A stretch of DNA of 38,001 nucleotides from Microbacterium sp. (GTDB lineage Bacteria > Actinomycetota > Actinomycetes > Actinomycetales > Microbacteriaceae). Made by a program: the position numbers and the translations under genes. Within the stretch, counting starts at the first letter, position 1, and each line of letters begins with the position of its first letter. The notes under the pieces were generated by a model. That model had not been told where the DNA came from. It ran no database searches and saw nothing but the letters and a program-made list of their open reading frames with translations. This document shows positions 8,119 through 16,421 of this stretch, piece after piece. The stretch lies in NCBI RefSeq assembly GCF_031179285.1, contig NZ_JAPSHY010000029.1, positions 1 through 38,001 of the forward strand. Reading direction: 5' to 3'.

Positions 8119-8697
8119 TCACGCGACGGCTCCGTTCTTGATCGCGTAACGCAGCAGAACGACGCCATGATCAAAGGGGGTGGCCTCGAGGAGCTTCAGA
8201 TCGTGTCGACGCTCGAAGAGACGGGTTCCACTGCCGCGGGATGCCTCGCACACCAGCATGCGCACTTCGTCGATGAGACCGGCACTCATCACAGAGTGCA
8301 TGAGCTGCAGACTTCCCCAGAGCCAGAGGTCTTTCCCGTCCTGCTCCTTGAGCTCCCGGATCGTGGCGTTCGGGTCGCCTGTCACGGTCGCCGGTGAGTG
8401 GTCTCCCCACGGGGCTTCGCGAAGCGTGGAGGAAGCGACGACCTTGGTGAGGTTGTTGAGCTTCTGGCCGTACTCGCCCTGATCCGTCGCGGAGGGCCAG
8501 TACCCGACGGACTGGGCATAGGTGTTCGCCCCGAGGATCATCACGTCAACCGACTCGATGAAGCGCATCATCTCGGTCTTGAAGGCGCTCTGGTCGGTTT
8601 CGGTGAAGGGTTCACCCGACACATAGCTGAGTCCGCCGTCCTCCTCGGCGGCGATGTTGTCGACGGTGACCCATTGCTGAACGATGAGTTTTCGCAT
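8119..8697 (-). CDS. Dihydrofolate-reductase-like (RibD C-terminal domain) protein
   Basis: 192 residues starting MRKLIVQQWVTVDNIAAEE, with VDVMILGANTYAQSVGYWP in the middle and GDPNATIRELKEQDGKDLWLWGS before LIDEVRMLV. This pattern is the RibD_C/DHFR-fold family of stand-alone NADPH-binding proteins common in actinobacteria, whose physiological reaction is mostly unknown. The ATG at 8697 is preceded by AAAGGAAC; an in-frame extension upstream looks non-coding. It lies 86 bases downstream of the MDR gene on the same strand, so both probably form one MarR-controlled transcript. A paralogue is at 10288. Confidence 0.85.
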   Translation of the reverse strand: MRKLIVQQWVTVDNIAAEEDGGLSYVSGEPFTETDQSAFKTEMMRFIESVDVMILGANTYAQSVGYWPSATDQGEYGQKLNNLTKVVASSTLREAPWGDHSPATVTGDPNATIRELKEQDGKDLWLWGSLQLMHSVMSAGLIDEVRMLVCEASRGSGTRLFERRHDLKLLEATPFDHGVVLLRYAIKNGAVA

Positions 8698-8783
8698 GAT
8701 GTTCCTTTCAATTCGCACACATCTCACTGACGATACGGAGGGTGGCGCTCGCGGACATGTGCCGAAGGTCATCCCGCTCGCGG

Positions 8784-9710
8784 TCACGGCAGCACGATCA
8801 CCTTGCCCACGATGCGCCCTTCCGCGGCCTCCGCGTGCAGGGCCGGCAGTTCGGTCAGCGGGATGCGGCGCGTGACCTCGACCCGCAGCATGCCGCTGTC
8901 GACCAGCGACACGAGCTCGGCGAGCTTCTCGGCGCCGCGCACGAACACGACGACAGAGCGCACGTTCCGGTCGGCGTCGTCGGGTGCCGGCATCCAGGCG
9001 GTCGTGCTCACGACGACGCCGCCGTCGCGGACGAGGGGCACCAGGGCGGTGAACTCGTCCGGTTCGATCGGCGCGAGGTTGAGGAGCATATCGACCTGAT
9101 CCGAGACCGCGTCGAGCACTCCGGTTTCGGTGTGGTCGATGATCTCGTCCGCGCCGGCGGCGCGCACGGCATCCGCGCTCCGAGGGCTGGCGGTGGCGAT
9201 CACGTATGCGCCCGCTCGCTTGGCCAGGGCGATCGCGTACTTTCCGACGACGCCGCCAGCGCCGACGATGAGCAGACGGTGACCTGCTTCGAGGTGTCCG
9301 TCGTCGAAGAGCGCCTGACGGGCGGTGAGGGCGACCGAGGGGAACGCGGCCGCGTCCGCGAGCGGCACACTCGTCGGCGCCGCGACGATCGCGTCGGCCG
9401 GCGCGACGACGTATTCCGCCGCTCCTCCGTCTTCGGCCATCGGCAGGAAGCCGACGACCGCATCACCGACCGCGAACCCCTCGACACCGTCGCCGATCGC
9501 GTCGATCGTGCCCGAGACGTCGTAGCCCGGAACGTGCGGGAGCACGACCGGGATGGGAAGGAAGCCCGCCCGCATGCCGTTGTCGGCGGCGCTGAAGGCG
9601 GATGCCGCGACGCGGAGCCGCACCTGCCCCGCGGCGGGAGTGGGCTGCTCGATGTCTTCGAGCTGGAGAACCTCGGGGCCGCCCACTTCGTGGAACCGTA
9701 CTGCCTTCAT
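8784..9710 (-). CDS. NAD(P)H:quinone-reductase-like MDR oxidoreductase
   Basis: 308 residues with the zinc-independent MDR layout: a GroES-like N-terminal domain (MKAVRFHEVGGPEVLQLEDI; VLPHVPGYDVSGTIDAIGDG), a Rossmann domain with GAGGVVG, and the C-terminal 'EVTRRIPLTELPALHAEA...GRIVGKVIV' typical of quinone oxidoreductases. It should reduce quinones or enones with NAD(P)H in the cytosol. The ATG at 9710 has AAAGGAAAG before it. An in-frame start 54 bases further up is rejected because it runs into the operator. The gene is divergent from marR with two palindromes between them, so induction by an electrophile or antibiotic-like ligand through MarR is likely. Confidence 0.9.
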   Translation of the reverse strand: MKAVRFHEVGGPEVLQLEDIEQPTPAAGQVRLRVAASAFSAADNGMRAGFLPIPVVLPHVPGYDVSGTIDAIGDGVEGFAVGDAVVGFLPMAEDGGAAEYVVAPADAIVAAPTSVPLADAAAFPSVALTARQALFDDGHLEAGHRLLIVGAGGVVGKYAIALAKRAGAYVIATASPRSADAVRAAGADEIIDHTETGVLDAVSDQVDMLLNLAPIEPDEFTALVPLVRDGGVVVSTTAWMPAPDDADRNVRSVVVFVRGAEKLAELVSLVDSGMLRVEVTRRIPLTELPALHAEAAEGRIVGKVIVLP

Positions 9711-9728
9711 GATCTTTCCTTTCATAAG

Positions 9729-9746
9729 TGCTTCGAATTCGAAGCA
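9729..9746. promoter_or_regulatory. MarR operator, copy 1 (perfect 18-bp palindrome)
   Basis: TGCTTCGAATTCGAAGCA is an exact palindrome lying 18 bases upstream of the MDR start codon, so it overlaps the likely MDR transcription start region. It is identical to the copy 36 bp away. Size and form fit MarR-family sites. Binding by the adjacent MarR is inferred. Confidence 0.8.
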
Positions 9747-9764
9747 ATATGATGACCGTAGCAC

Positions 9765-9782
9765 TGCTTCGAATTCGAAGCA
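9765..9782. promoter_or_regulatory. MarR operator, copy 2, overlapping the marR promoter
   Basis: The second exact copy of TGCTTCGAATTCGAAGCA. A TATACT -10 candidate lies at 9788-9793, only six bases before the marR ATG at 9800, so the transcript is probably leaderless. The operator covers the -35 position (about 9765-9770), consistent with autorepression. Confidence 0.78.
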
Positions 9783-9799
9783 ACACGTATACTGGGTTC

Positions 9800-10291
9800 A
9801 TGAGCACACAACCCCCTCGGCTCACTCCGACCGAGCTCGCGGCCTACTTCGCCTTCACCGAGGTGAGCAGCCTGCTGCGGCACGCGGTCGAGAAGCAGCT
9901 GAAGGATGTCGGGCAGCTCAGCTATGTGCAGTTCCAGTTGCTCGCGCGCCTCGGGGATGCGCCTGATGGCAGCCAGCGGATGACGGATCTCGCCGACGGC
10001 GTCGTCTACAGCCGCAGCGGACTGACGTATCAGGCGCAGTCGCTCGAGGAACGGGGTCTTGTCACGCGCGCTCCTTCGCCCGAAGATGAGCGGAGCACGA
10101 TCGTCGCCATCACGGCCGAGGGTCGTGCGGTGCTGGCCAGGGTGTTCCCCGGGCACATCGAGGCCGTGCAGAGTCTGCTGTTCGCGTCACTCGACGAGAC
10201 CGATGTCGAGGTGCTCGCCCGGGTGATGACGCAGGTCAGCGGGCATCTGCGGGCGAATCCACCGAGATCAGCGGGAAGGCGCAAGAGATGA
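9800..10291 (+). CDS. MarR-family transcriptional regulator
   Basis: 163 residues. The winged helix-turn-helix is clear: LSYVQFQLLARLGDAP, MTDLADGVVYSRSGLTYQAQSLEERGLVTR, then the wing SPEDERSTIVAITAEGRAVL, where Asp-Glu-Arg is the MarR wing signature. Helices on both sides form the dimer interface. The ATG at 9800 lacks a Shine-Dalgarno sequence and has TATACT just upstream, suggesting leaderless translation. In-frame codons upstream are only the translated operators. Its stop overlaps the next start (ATGA at 10288-10291). It probably represses itself, the RibD-C gene and the divergent MDR/RibD-C pair. Confidence 0.92.
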   Translation: MSTQPPRLTPTELAAYFAFTEVSSLLRHAVEKQLKDVGQLSYVQFQLLARLGDAPDGSQRMTDLADGVVYSRSGLTYQAQSLEERGLVTRAPSPEDERSTIVAITAEGRAVLARVFPGHIEAVQSLLFASLDETDVEVLARVMTQVSGHLRANPPRSAGRRKR

Positions 10292-10848
10292 GACCACTGC
10301 GGTACGGGATCAACGTGACACTTGACGGGTGCGTGCATCATGAGGCGGGGATGCCGCCCGACGAGGAGTCGATGCACTTCTGGACCGACGAGATGGAACG
10401 GTCGGATGCCGAGATCTACGGCCGCGTGACCTACGAGATGATGCAGGCGGCGTGGCGGCGTCTGGCCGACGGCGTGTGGCCGGACTGGATGGACGACTCG
10501 GAGATCCCCTTCGCCGAGGCCATCGATCGGACGAAGAAATACGTCGTATCGAGCACCCTCACCGAGGTCGACTGGAACGCCGAGCTCCTTCACGGCGATC
10601 TGGGCGACGCCGTCCGGGCGCTGAAGCAGCAGCCGGGCGGGGAGCTGTCGGTGGGTGGCGTGAAACTTCCCCTCGCGCTGGCCGATCTGGGACTCATCGA
10701 CGAGTACGTGTTCGTCGTGCATCCGGTCATCGCCGGACACGGGCCGACACTGTTGGCCGGGTTGAGTGCGCGGGTGCAGCTCGAGCTCGTCGAGCGTCAA
10801 GAGTTCCGGTCGGGGGTGGTCGTTCAGCGGTACCGGCCGGTGGCGTGA
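10288..10848 (+). CDS. Dihydrofolate-reductase-like (RibD C-terminal domain) protein
   Basis: 186 residues beginning MRPLRYGINVTLDGCVHHEAG, the usual start of stand-alone RibD_C proteins. It continues with AEIYGRVTYEMMQAAW, KKYVVSSTLTEVDW, 'GDLGDAVRALKQQPGGELSVGG' and 'LIDEYVFVVHPVIAGHGPTL', which trace the DHFR-like fold and NADPH site. Start and previous stop share ATGA, so it is co-translated with marR. It is a distant paralogue of the protein at 8119-8697, and the divergon thus has one such protein on each arm. The reaction is unknown. Confidence 0.87.
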   Translation: MRPLRYGINVTLDGCVHHEAGMPPDEESMHFWTDEMERSDAEIYGRVTYEMMQAAWRRLADGVWPDWMDDSEIPFAEAIDRTKKYVVSSTLTEVDWNAELLHGDLGDAVRALKQQPGGELSVGGVKLPLALADLGLIDEYVFVVHPVIAGHGPTLLAGLSARVQLELVERQEFRSGVVVQRYRPVA

Positions 10849-10968
10849 GCCGATCGGACGCGGGCACGACGCGAGTGCTCGACAACGGCTGAGTCCGCCG
10901 GGCACCGGCATCCGCTCTACGCTGGAACGTCTGCCTCTATTCTCGAGGCGCCCTTCCCTGGAGCACCC

Positions 10969-12471
10969 ATGTCTGCAACGACGGTCGATGACCGCGCCCG
11001 CTATCGTGCGAACCCCTCTGTGCTGACCGCACTGAAGAACCCGCGGATGCTCACTCGCGAGGTGCTGGCCGGACTCGTCGTCGGGCTCGCGCTGATCCCC
11101 GAGGCGATCGCGTTCTCGGTGATCGCCGGCGTCGATCCGAAGGTGGGGCTGTTCTCTTCGTTCATCATGGCGGTGTCGATCGCGTTCCTCGGTGGGCGTC
11201 CGGCGATGGTCACCGCGGCGACCGGAGCTGTCGCCCTCGTGATCGCGCCGGTCGCGCCGACGTATGGGCTCGACTACTTCATCGCGACGGTCATCCTCGC
11301 GGGTGTGTTCCAGGTGATCCTCGGGGTGCTGGGCGTCGCGAAGCTGATGCGGTTCATCCCCCGCAGCGTCATGGTCGGGTTCGTGAACGCGCTGGCGATC
11401 TTCGTGTTCAGCTCGCAGTTCCCGCAGCTGATCGATGTGCCGTGGCTGGTGTATCCGCTGGTGGCGCTGGGCATCGTCGTCATGGTCGTCATGCCGAAGA
11501 TCACCAAGGTCGTGCCGGCGCCGCTCGTGTCGGTGGTGATCGTGACAGGCGTCGTGCTGGCGTTCGCGATCACCGTGCCGACCGTCGGGGATCAGGGCGA
11601 GCTGCCGCGAAGCCTGCCGTCGCTGTTCATCCCGAACGTGCCGTTCACGTGGGAGACGTTCTCGATCATCGCCCCGTTCGCGCTCGGGGTGGCGCTGGTC
11701 GGACTGATGGAGTCGCTGCTGACCGCGAAGCTCGTCGACGAGATCACCGACACGCACTCGCGCAAGGGCCGCGAGGCGTGGGCGCAGGGAGTGTCGAATG
11801 TACTGTCGGGCATCTTCGGCGGTATGGGCGGTTGCGCGGTGATCGGTCAGACGATGATCAACGTCAAGGCGTCGGGGGCCCGCACCCGCATTTCGACGTT
11901 CTGCGCCGGGATCTTCCTGTTCCTGCTAGTGGTCGTCTTCGGCGACTTCGTCGGCACGATCCCGATGGCCGCGTTGGTCGCCGTCATGATCATGGTCGCG
12001 ATCGGAGCCTTCGACTGGCACAGCGTGCGCCCGTCGACCCTCAAGCGGATGCCGAAGAGCGAGACGTTCGTGATGGTCGCCACTGTCGTGCTGGTGCTGC
12101 TGACCCACAACCTCGCGGTCGGGGTCGTCGGCGGGGTGCTGGTCGCATCGGTGCTGTTCGTGCGGCGTGTGGCGCACTTCGTGACGGTCACTCGGACGGT
12201 GTCGGATGCTGGGGATGCTGCGACGTATGTCGTGGAAGGCGAACTGTTCTTCGCGTCGAGCAATGACCTGACGACGTTGTTCTCGTACTCGGACGATCCG
12301 GAGCGGGTGGTGATCGACCTGTCGGGGTCGCATGTGTGGGACGCGTCGACGGTTGCAGCGCTGGATGCGATCGAGACGAAGTATGCGGCGGTGGGGAAGA
12401 GGGTTGAGATCGTCGGGATGAACGTGACCAGTGGGCGGATGCATGGAAGGTTGACGGGCGGGTTCGAGTAG
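10969..12471 (+). CDS. SulP-family inorganic anion transporter with STAS domain
   Basis: 500 residues. The membrane domain opens with LAGLVVGLALIPEAIAFS, corresponding to the SulP signature region, and continues through about 10-12 segments, including PRSVMVGFVNALAIFVF and 'GGMGGCAVIGQTMINVKASGARTRIS'. The C-terminal 90 residues form a STAS domain (VIDLSGSHVWDASTVAALDAIETKY). SulP proteins import sulfate, bicarbonate or other anions across the inner membrane. TGGAG lies six bases before the ATG at 10969. Two decayed copies of the second half of this gene lie downstream at 16265 and 18301, so this intact copy is probably the functional one. The anion cannot be told. Confidence 0.92.
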   Translation: MSATTVDDRARYRANPSVLTALKNPRMLTREVLAGLVVGLALIPEAIAFSVIAGVDPKVGLFSSFIMAVSIAFLGGRPAMVTAATGAVALVIAPVAPTYGLDYFIATVILAGVFQVILGVLGVAKLMRFIPRSVMVGFVNALAIFVFSSQFPQLIDVPWLVYPLVALGIVVMVVMPKITKVVPAPLVSVVIVTGVVLAFAITVPTVGDQGELPRSLPSLFIPNVPFTWETFSIIAPFALGVALVGLMESLLTAKLVDEITDTHSRKGREAWAQGVSNVLSGIFGGMGGCAVIGQTMINVKASGARTRISTFCAGIFLFLLVVVFGDFVGTIPMAALVAVMIMVAIGAFDWHSVRPSTLKRMPKSETFVMVATVVLVLLTHNLAVGVVGGVLVASVLFVRRVAHFVTVTRTVSDAGDAATYVVEGELFFASSNDLTTLFSYSDDPERVVIDLSGSHVWDASTVAALDAIETKYAAVGKRVEIVGMNVTSGRMHGRLTGGFE

Positions 12472-12498
12472 CGACTCGACAACAGTGCCTCGGTGCTT

Positions 12499-13561
12499 CT
12501 AGCGGGTGCGGCGAGCACGCGCGTGAGAAACGCACCAGGCCATTACTCCGAGGAGTCCCAACAGAACGAGGACGACTCGCGAGCCTGGGGTTTTTAGTAC
12601 CGTGGGCGGTGCGTCGTCCTTGGCGGGACCCGCTTGGGCGGCGACCGCACGCAGAGGGGAGTTCCGGTCGACCAGGCTTGCAGTGCCATTCCGAGTAGCG
12701 CGCTGACCAACACAGTCAGGCTCGCGAAGGACACATTTATCCACTGCCCACGAGCGGGAACCGCAAACACTATGTCGTCTCCGAGCTTTCCCGCAGCCGT
12801 GGTGCCGCCGAGATACGTAACAAAGGCGCCGACTTCGTCCGGCTCGTCTGCGTTGTCAACCGATCCCGTTTCAATACGCCATTGCCGAGGGCTATTGACA
12901 GCGGTGCGGTCATAGTGGACGGCGATCGAGTGCCGGTTGAGCTCGGGCAGATCAATCAACAGAAGCGTGGGGCGGATAGCAACGCGCGCATTCGCTCGGA
13001 ACTCGATCTCAGTCTCGCGAGAGCATTCGACACCACTCACGACCGCCGACCCGTCGACGCTGAACTCTGCCTTTCGCACGGTTGCGAAGCTTGGAGCAGG
13101 GTCGCCCGGCAGCCGGGCTTCGCTCACCGCCTCCACAACCTGTCGATCTCGGATGCGCCGCCAACGGCCCATGAATAAGAAGCCGCGAAATCTGAATCCA
13201 TCGGGCTTCGCGAGTCTGGATTCGGAGTTGAAAACACATTGCACATCCACTCGTCCGACCCTCCCGTCCATCCGACTACAATCTCCGAGACTCCCGCCCC
13301 GCCAGCTTCTTCAGCAATGTAGACCGTGAAGCGCTCGCCCACCCGCCCGTTCTCGCTGGCTGTCACGTCCTGGGTGATCAGTAGCTCCGTCGAAGCAGGA
13401 TCTTCGGTGACGAGCTGAACGGAAAGCCTCGAAGCGGGAGATCGAGGGGAATCGAACGGGAGCAGCACCTGACCAACGGACACAGCCGCCAAAATGAGCG
13501 AAACGACTGCAAGCGTGATCAGAGGAATCGACTGTCGCTCGCGCCCAGGGCCCCTGCTCAC
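12499..13561 (-). pseudogene. Three-TM membrane protein of unknown function, broken by two frameshifts
   Basis: Three overlapping frames read as one protein of about 354 residues. Part one (13561 to about 13230) starts at a GTG overlapping the previous stop (GTGA) and carries a membrane segment (IPLITLAVVSLILAAVSVGQ). Part two (about 13230 to 12660) is an outside domain ending in a second segment (FASLTVLVSALLGMALQAW). Part three (to 12499) adds a third (VVLVLLGLLGVMAW) and a basic tail. Both joins need one missing base: a T4 run near 13233 and a C4 run near 12658 restore the frame if one base longer. It is therefore either a recent pseudogene or an intact gene with sequence errors. It is the last gene of an operon with the two genes above it. 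No family recognised. Confidence 0.6.
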
Positions 13562-14949
13562 TGTGCCGGCCAAAGCCCCACTGATTGCCGATACTCCGTA
13601 GCATCAACCTCGTCGGTGAATTCAAGGATGTTGCCGACTTTGCTTAGCAAGACCTCGCGCACCTCAGCCGGCGTGGCAAAGAAGAACTCCTTGCGCGCAT
13701 TCGCCCGGTTGACCGCTCGGTCAGCGAAGTGCCGATGGAGGTCCGCCTCGAGCGTGACAGCGTCCTCAGAGAAGAACAAAGCGTGGGTGTCAAACCGGAA
13801 GGGCACGGATGCTCCGCCCAGTTCAAAGATCCGCTCGCGCGGTTCGAGCCGCCGAGTCAACCCGATCTTGACGACGTTCTTTCCGAACGCGCCTTGGTTT
13901 GAGATGACGTAGACGTAACCAGCGCGGATATTCGCCGCACGGAAGTCGTTCTGAACGATCGCTTCATCAATCGCTGCCAGGCGTTCGACGAGCGCCTCGT
14001 CAACTTCTCCAGTCTGCTGCAGCGCCGCGAGAGTGTTGACGAGGTGCAAACGTTCCTTATCCAAGCGCGCGCGCTCCTCGGCGAGTTCACGCTCGACTCG
14101 CTTCTCTTCACGGAGCCGCGCGCGCTCCTCGCGCTCAGCTTCGCGCTCCTCCTGCTTCTTGATCAGCCAGTCGGCGGTCAACTCGATCTCCCGCACTCGC
14201 AACTCATGGAACTCGTCGCTGATGTGCATCTCCATTAACTGCCCGAGTTTCGCGATGGCCTTCTTCGAGGCATCCAGCCGTTTCTTCGCAGTCACGACGT
14301 TGCCCGCGCGTAGGGTGCGGATGGCGTTGTCCGCCTCTGCGTTATACGCCCTCAGCATGAGCTTCGCGAGATCATCCGTCATTCGACGTCCCTGCGAGAG
14401 GGAGTTATTCAGCGTGAAGAGTTCGGAGCGCACAATCGCGCGCCCAGAGCTTATGACGCCGGCCACGGCGCGCTCGAGATCCCGAAGTTCGTCTTGATAG
14501 GCGACGGCCGACTCGAGCGGGTGGTGGTACCGGTAGATCCCGACGTCCTGAAGGACCCGAGCATCATCGAGCTCTACGTATTCACCAGATGTTGATGCGC
14601 TGATCTGGGCACGAAGCGAAGCGTTCTCCGCTTCCAAGTACGCGATCCTCCCCGGCTCTGTGGCGGCCGGATTCGCTTGACGACTGGCTCCGGTCGGCGT
14701 GGATCGAGTCGCACTAGCTCTCGCTTCGGCACGAGTGCGAGCAGGCGTGCCCCCGGCCGCCTCCTTTAGTGCATCGACGTCAGGCTCAGCAGCCGCCTGC
14801 GGATCATCGTTGGCGGGAATCCAGAGCTGCCAACCTGTTGGTGGTTCAGGCCAGCTCGGGTCGGGAGTCCAGCCCGCAGGCGGAATCCAACCTGCCGGCG
14901 GCTTGGGCCATCCAGGAGCCGGATTGAAAACGGGGCGACCTTCAGTCAT
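13558..14949 (-). CDS. DUF4041-like coiled-coil protein with C-terminal GIY-YIG (T5orf172/MUG113-type) domain
   Basis: 463 residues. The N-terminus has Trp/Pro repeats of the form PxPPxGW (8-43), common in actinobacterial membrane-associated or secretion-related proteins. A linker follows, then a helical region (about 95-330) resembling DUF4041, with a strongly charged coiled coil at 265-305. The last 120 residues begin GYVYVIS (344-350) and contain VKIGLTRR, the GIY and YIG equivalents, then 'LEADLHRHF' and 'RKEFFF', the pattern of T5orf172-type GIY-YIG nucleases. DUF4041/T5orf172 proteins occur in phages and accessory islands. ATGA overlap with the gene above and GTGA with the gene below show tight coupling. 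A nuclease role is inferred; the biological role is unknown. Confidence 0.75.
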   Translation of the reverse strand: MTEGRPVFNPAPGWPKPPAGWIPPAGWTPDPSWPEPPTGWQLWIPANDDPQAAAEPDVDALKEAAGGTPARTRAEARASATRSTPTGASRQANPAATEPGRIAYLEAENASLRAQISASTSGEYVELDDARVLQDVGIYRYHHPLESAVAYQDELRDLERAVAGVISSGRAIVRSELFTLNNSLSQGRRMTDDLAKLMLRAYNAEADNAIRTLRAGNVVTAKKRLDASKKAIAKLGQLMEMHISDEFHELRVREIELTADWLIKKQEEREAEREERARLREEKRVERELAEERARLDKERLHLVNTLAALQQTGEVDEALVERLAAIDEAIVQNDFRAANIRAGYVYVISNQGAFGKNVVKIGLTRRLEPRERIFELGGASVPFRFDTHALFFSEDAVTLEADLHRHFADRAVNRANARKEFFFATPAEVREVLLSKVGNILEFTDEVDATEYRQSVGLWPAQ

Positions 14950-16196
14950 CGCGCACGCCGCACGCCGCCGGCCGATATCGGAGTGAGGCCATGCGGGTTC
15001 TTCGACACCGCGGCCCCGAGGTGCTCAAGCGTTGCGAGAGGGACGACGGCAGAAAGGTCGAGCTTCTCGAACTCTCCGCGGCTCACCGCAACCGCGACAA
15101 ACGGCACGTACGTCGGCTGCCCGGTTGCTGGGCTAATCGTCTCTGTGCCCAGCTCGAGACTGATCGCCTGGATCAGCGACCGACGATCTGCTTCGAAGAC
15201 CTCGTGAATCGACCTCAACGCAATGTTGTTCACCATCGAGGCGTACCGATCCTTCGTTTCCTTTTGCGTTGCCGCAACCGGCGAAATCTCATCGGTCGCT
15301 TTGACGTATTTGTAGTGCTTCGCGGCCGGCACGATGTCCGGGCCAGGAACGACAACCCGCATTTTGAGTTCGGCGGTGCTCGGCTCGAAGTCTGCGCTGT
15401 GGGAGATGGTTAGCCATTCGGGATACACAGAATTCGCGAGGACGACCGAGATGTATTCCTGGACTGCGTCAACGGTTCCATAAGCCAAACCGGCGATCAG
15501 TTGGTCGAGCGCTTCGTTCTGCTCGGCGGCTGCGCGCTCTCGCTCAGCGGACTCCTGCTTGTAGCGCTCAACGGCGGCAGCCAGCTCCGTCTGACGCTTT
15601 CGCTCTGCTTCTTCATACTGCGACTGCGCAGCGGCACGCTGCGCCGGGAGCGCGTCAGAGATCGCTTTCCAGGCCCAGTAGTCGGCGGCGTACTGCTCTT
15701 CCGCGGCCGCGGCTGCCTGCTCTTGCTTCTGCTTGCGGCCAAACAGACCTTTCGCCGCCTCTGGCTCGCGTTTTACAGGGAGGGGCGGATCAGGGATTGG
15801 GGCCGGGGGCGTAAGCGGATACTGCAGCTCCGGGCGATGGAACGGCGGGTGCTGCACCACGACCCGCAGTGACTCGAGGTCCACGAAGTCGTCGACCTCG
15901 AGGGTGGCGGCGAGCAGGCCATCCAACTCCGCAAGCCTTGCGTGGAGATCGGTCGTCATATCCTCAGCCTCCGCAACGCGAGCCGCTGCGTAAGCCTGCG
16001 CCGCCTCGCGTTCAAGACGCTTTCGGTCTTGCTCTGAAGCGCGCTCCGCAGCGAGCTGCGCACGCTCGGCTGCGCGTTGCGCAGCAGTCGCCTGCCGCAC
16101 GGCTTGATCATGCTGACGTTGCGCTGCCCGCTGGCGCTGTTCCGACAACTTTGCCTGGTGCTGAACCTCAGCGAAGAACCCTCTACGACGTGCCAT
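14946..16196 (-). CDS. Coiled-coil protein of unknown function, first gene of the GIY-YIG operon
   Basis: 416 residues. Starts MARRRGFFAEVQHQAKLSEQ and runs into a long Ala/Gln/Arg-rich coiled coil (about 10-100). Next come the conserved-looking 'LAATLEVDDFVDLESLRVVVQHPPF', a proline-rich linker, a second coiled coil (about 165-240) and a C-terminal globular domain (about 245-405) with alternating strands and helices, ending near VAVSRGEFEKLDLSAVV. Similar actinobacterial proteins are sometimes labelled restriction-system proteins, but no nuclease motif is visible here and that label is from memory. The ATG at 16196 has GAGGGGGAAG before it. The stop overlaps the GIY-YIG gene start (ATGA). 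It might be a scaffold or sensor for that protein. Confidence 0.6.
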   Translation of the reverse strand: MARRRGFFAEVQHQAKLSEQRQRAAQRQHDQAVRQATAAQRAAERAQLAAERASEQDRKRLEREAAQAYAAARVAEAEDMTTDLHARLAELDGLLAATLEVDDFVDLESLRVVVQHPPFHRPELQYPLTPPAPIPDPPLPVKREPEAAKGLFGRKQKQEQAAAAAEEQYAADYWAWKAISDALPAQRAAAQSQYEEAERKRQTELAAAVERYKQESAERERAAAEQNEALDQLIAGLAYGTVDAVQEYISVVLANSVYPEWLTISHSADFEPSTAELKMRVVVPGPDIVPAAKHYKYVKATDEISPVAATQKETKDRYASMVNNIALRSIHEVFEADRRSLIQAISLELGTETISPATGQPTYVPFVAVAVSRGEFEKLDLSAVVPLATLEHLGAAVSKNPHGLTPISAGGVRRAR

Positions 16197-16264
16197 GCTT
16201 CCCCCTCGAATACTCCCGCATTCTAGCTATAGGGAATCGCGGATGTTCGATTCCTCGGCAGCAC

Positions 16265-16408
16265 AGGGGCTTCGTGGTGATGCGTCAGACGATGATCAAC
16301 GTGAAGGCGTCAGGGGCGCGCTCTCCCACTTGAAGATCTTCACGGGTCTGCTTGTTCCTACCGGTGTTCGCTTCTGCGACTTTGTCGGGACGACCCTGAT
16401 GGCGCGCG
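16265..16408 (+). pseudogene. Decayed fragment of a sulP gene (copy 2)
   Basis: About 140 bases align with intact sulP from roughly 11835 to 11975: a shared core CAGACGATGATCAACGT, then matching GGCGTC, GGGGCGCGC, TTCGTCGGGACGA-like and CTGATGGC blocks with substitutions and indels. No open frame remains. It lies between the coiled-coil operon and the 3' end of nnrE. It supports repeated duplication of the sulP locus followed by decay. Confidence 0.75.
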
Positions 16409-16421
16409 GGCAGTGTCAGCC

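Noticed and set aside
10030..11757. A 575-codon minus-strand open frame across marR, RibD-C and sulP
   Set aside because: His/Arg/Asp-rich shadow crossing three well-supported genes.
12460..12490. sulP 3' end as an integrase attachment site
   Set aside because: The intact gene and the copy ending at 18945 share only coding homology; bases after the two stops differ and no integrase gene is in the window.
16232..16262. GGATGTTCGATTCCTC, resembling a tRNA T-arm and hence a possible attachment site
   Set aside because: The flanking bases do not form the 5-bp T stem and no acceptor, D or anticodon arms are present.
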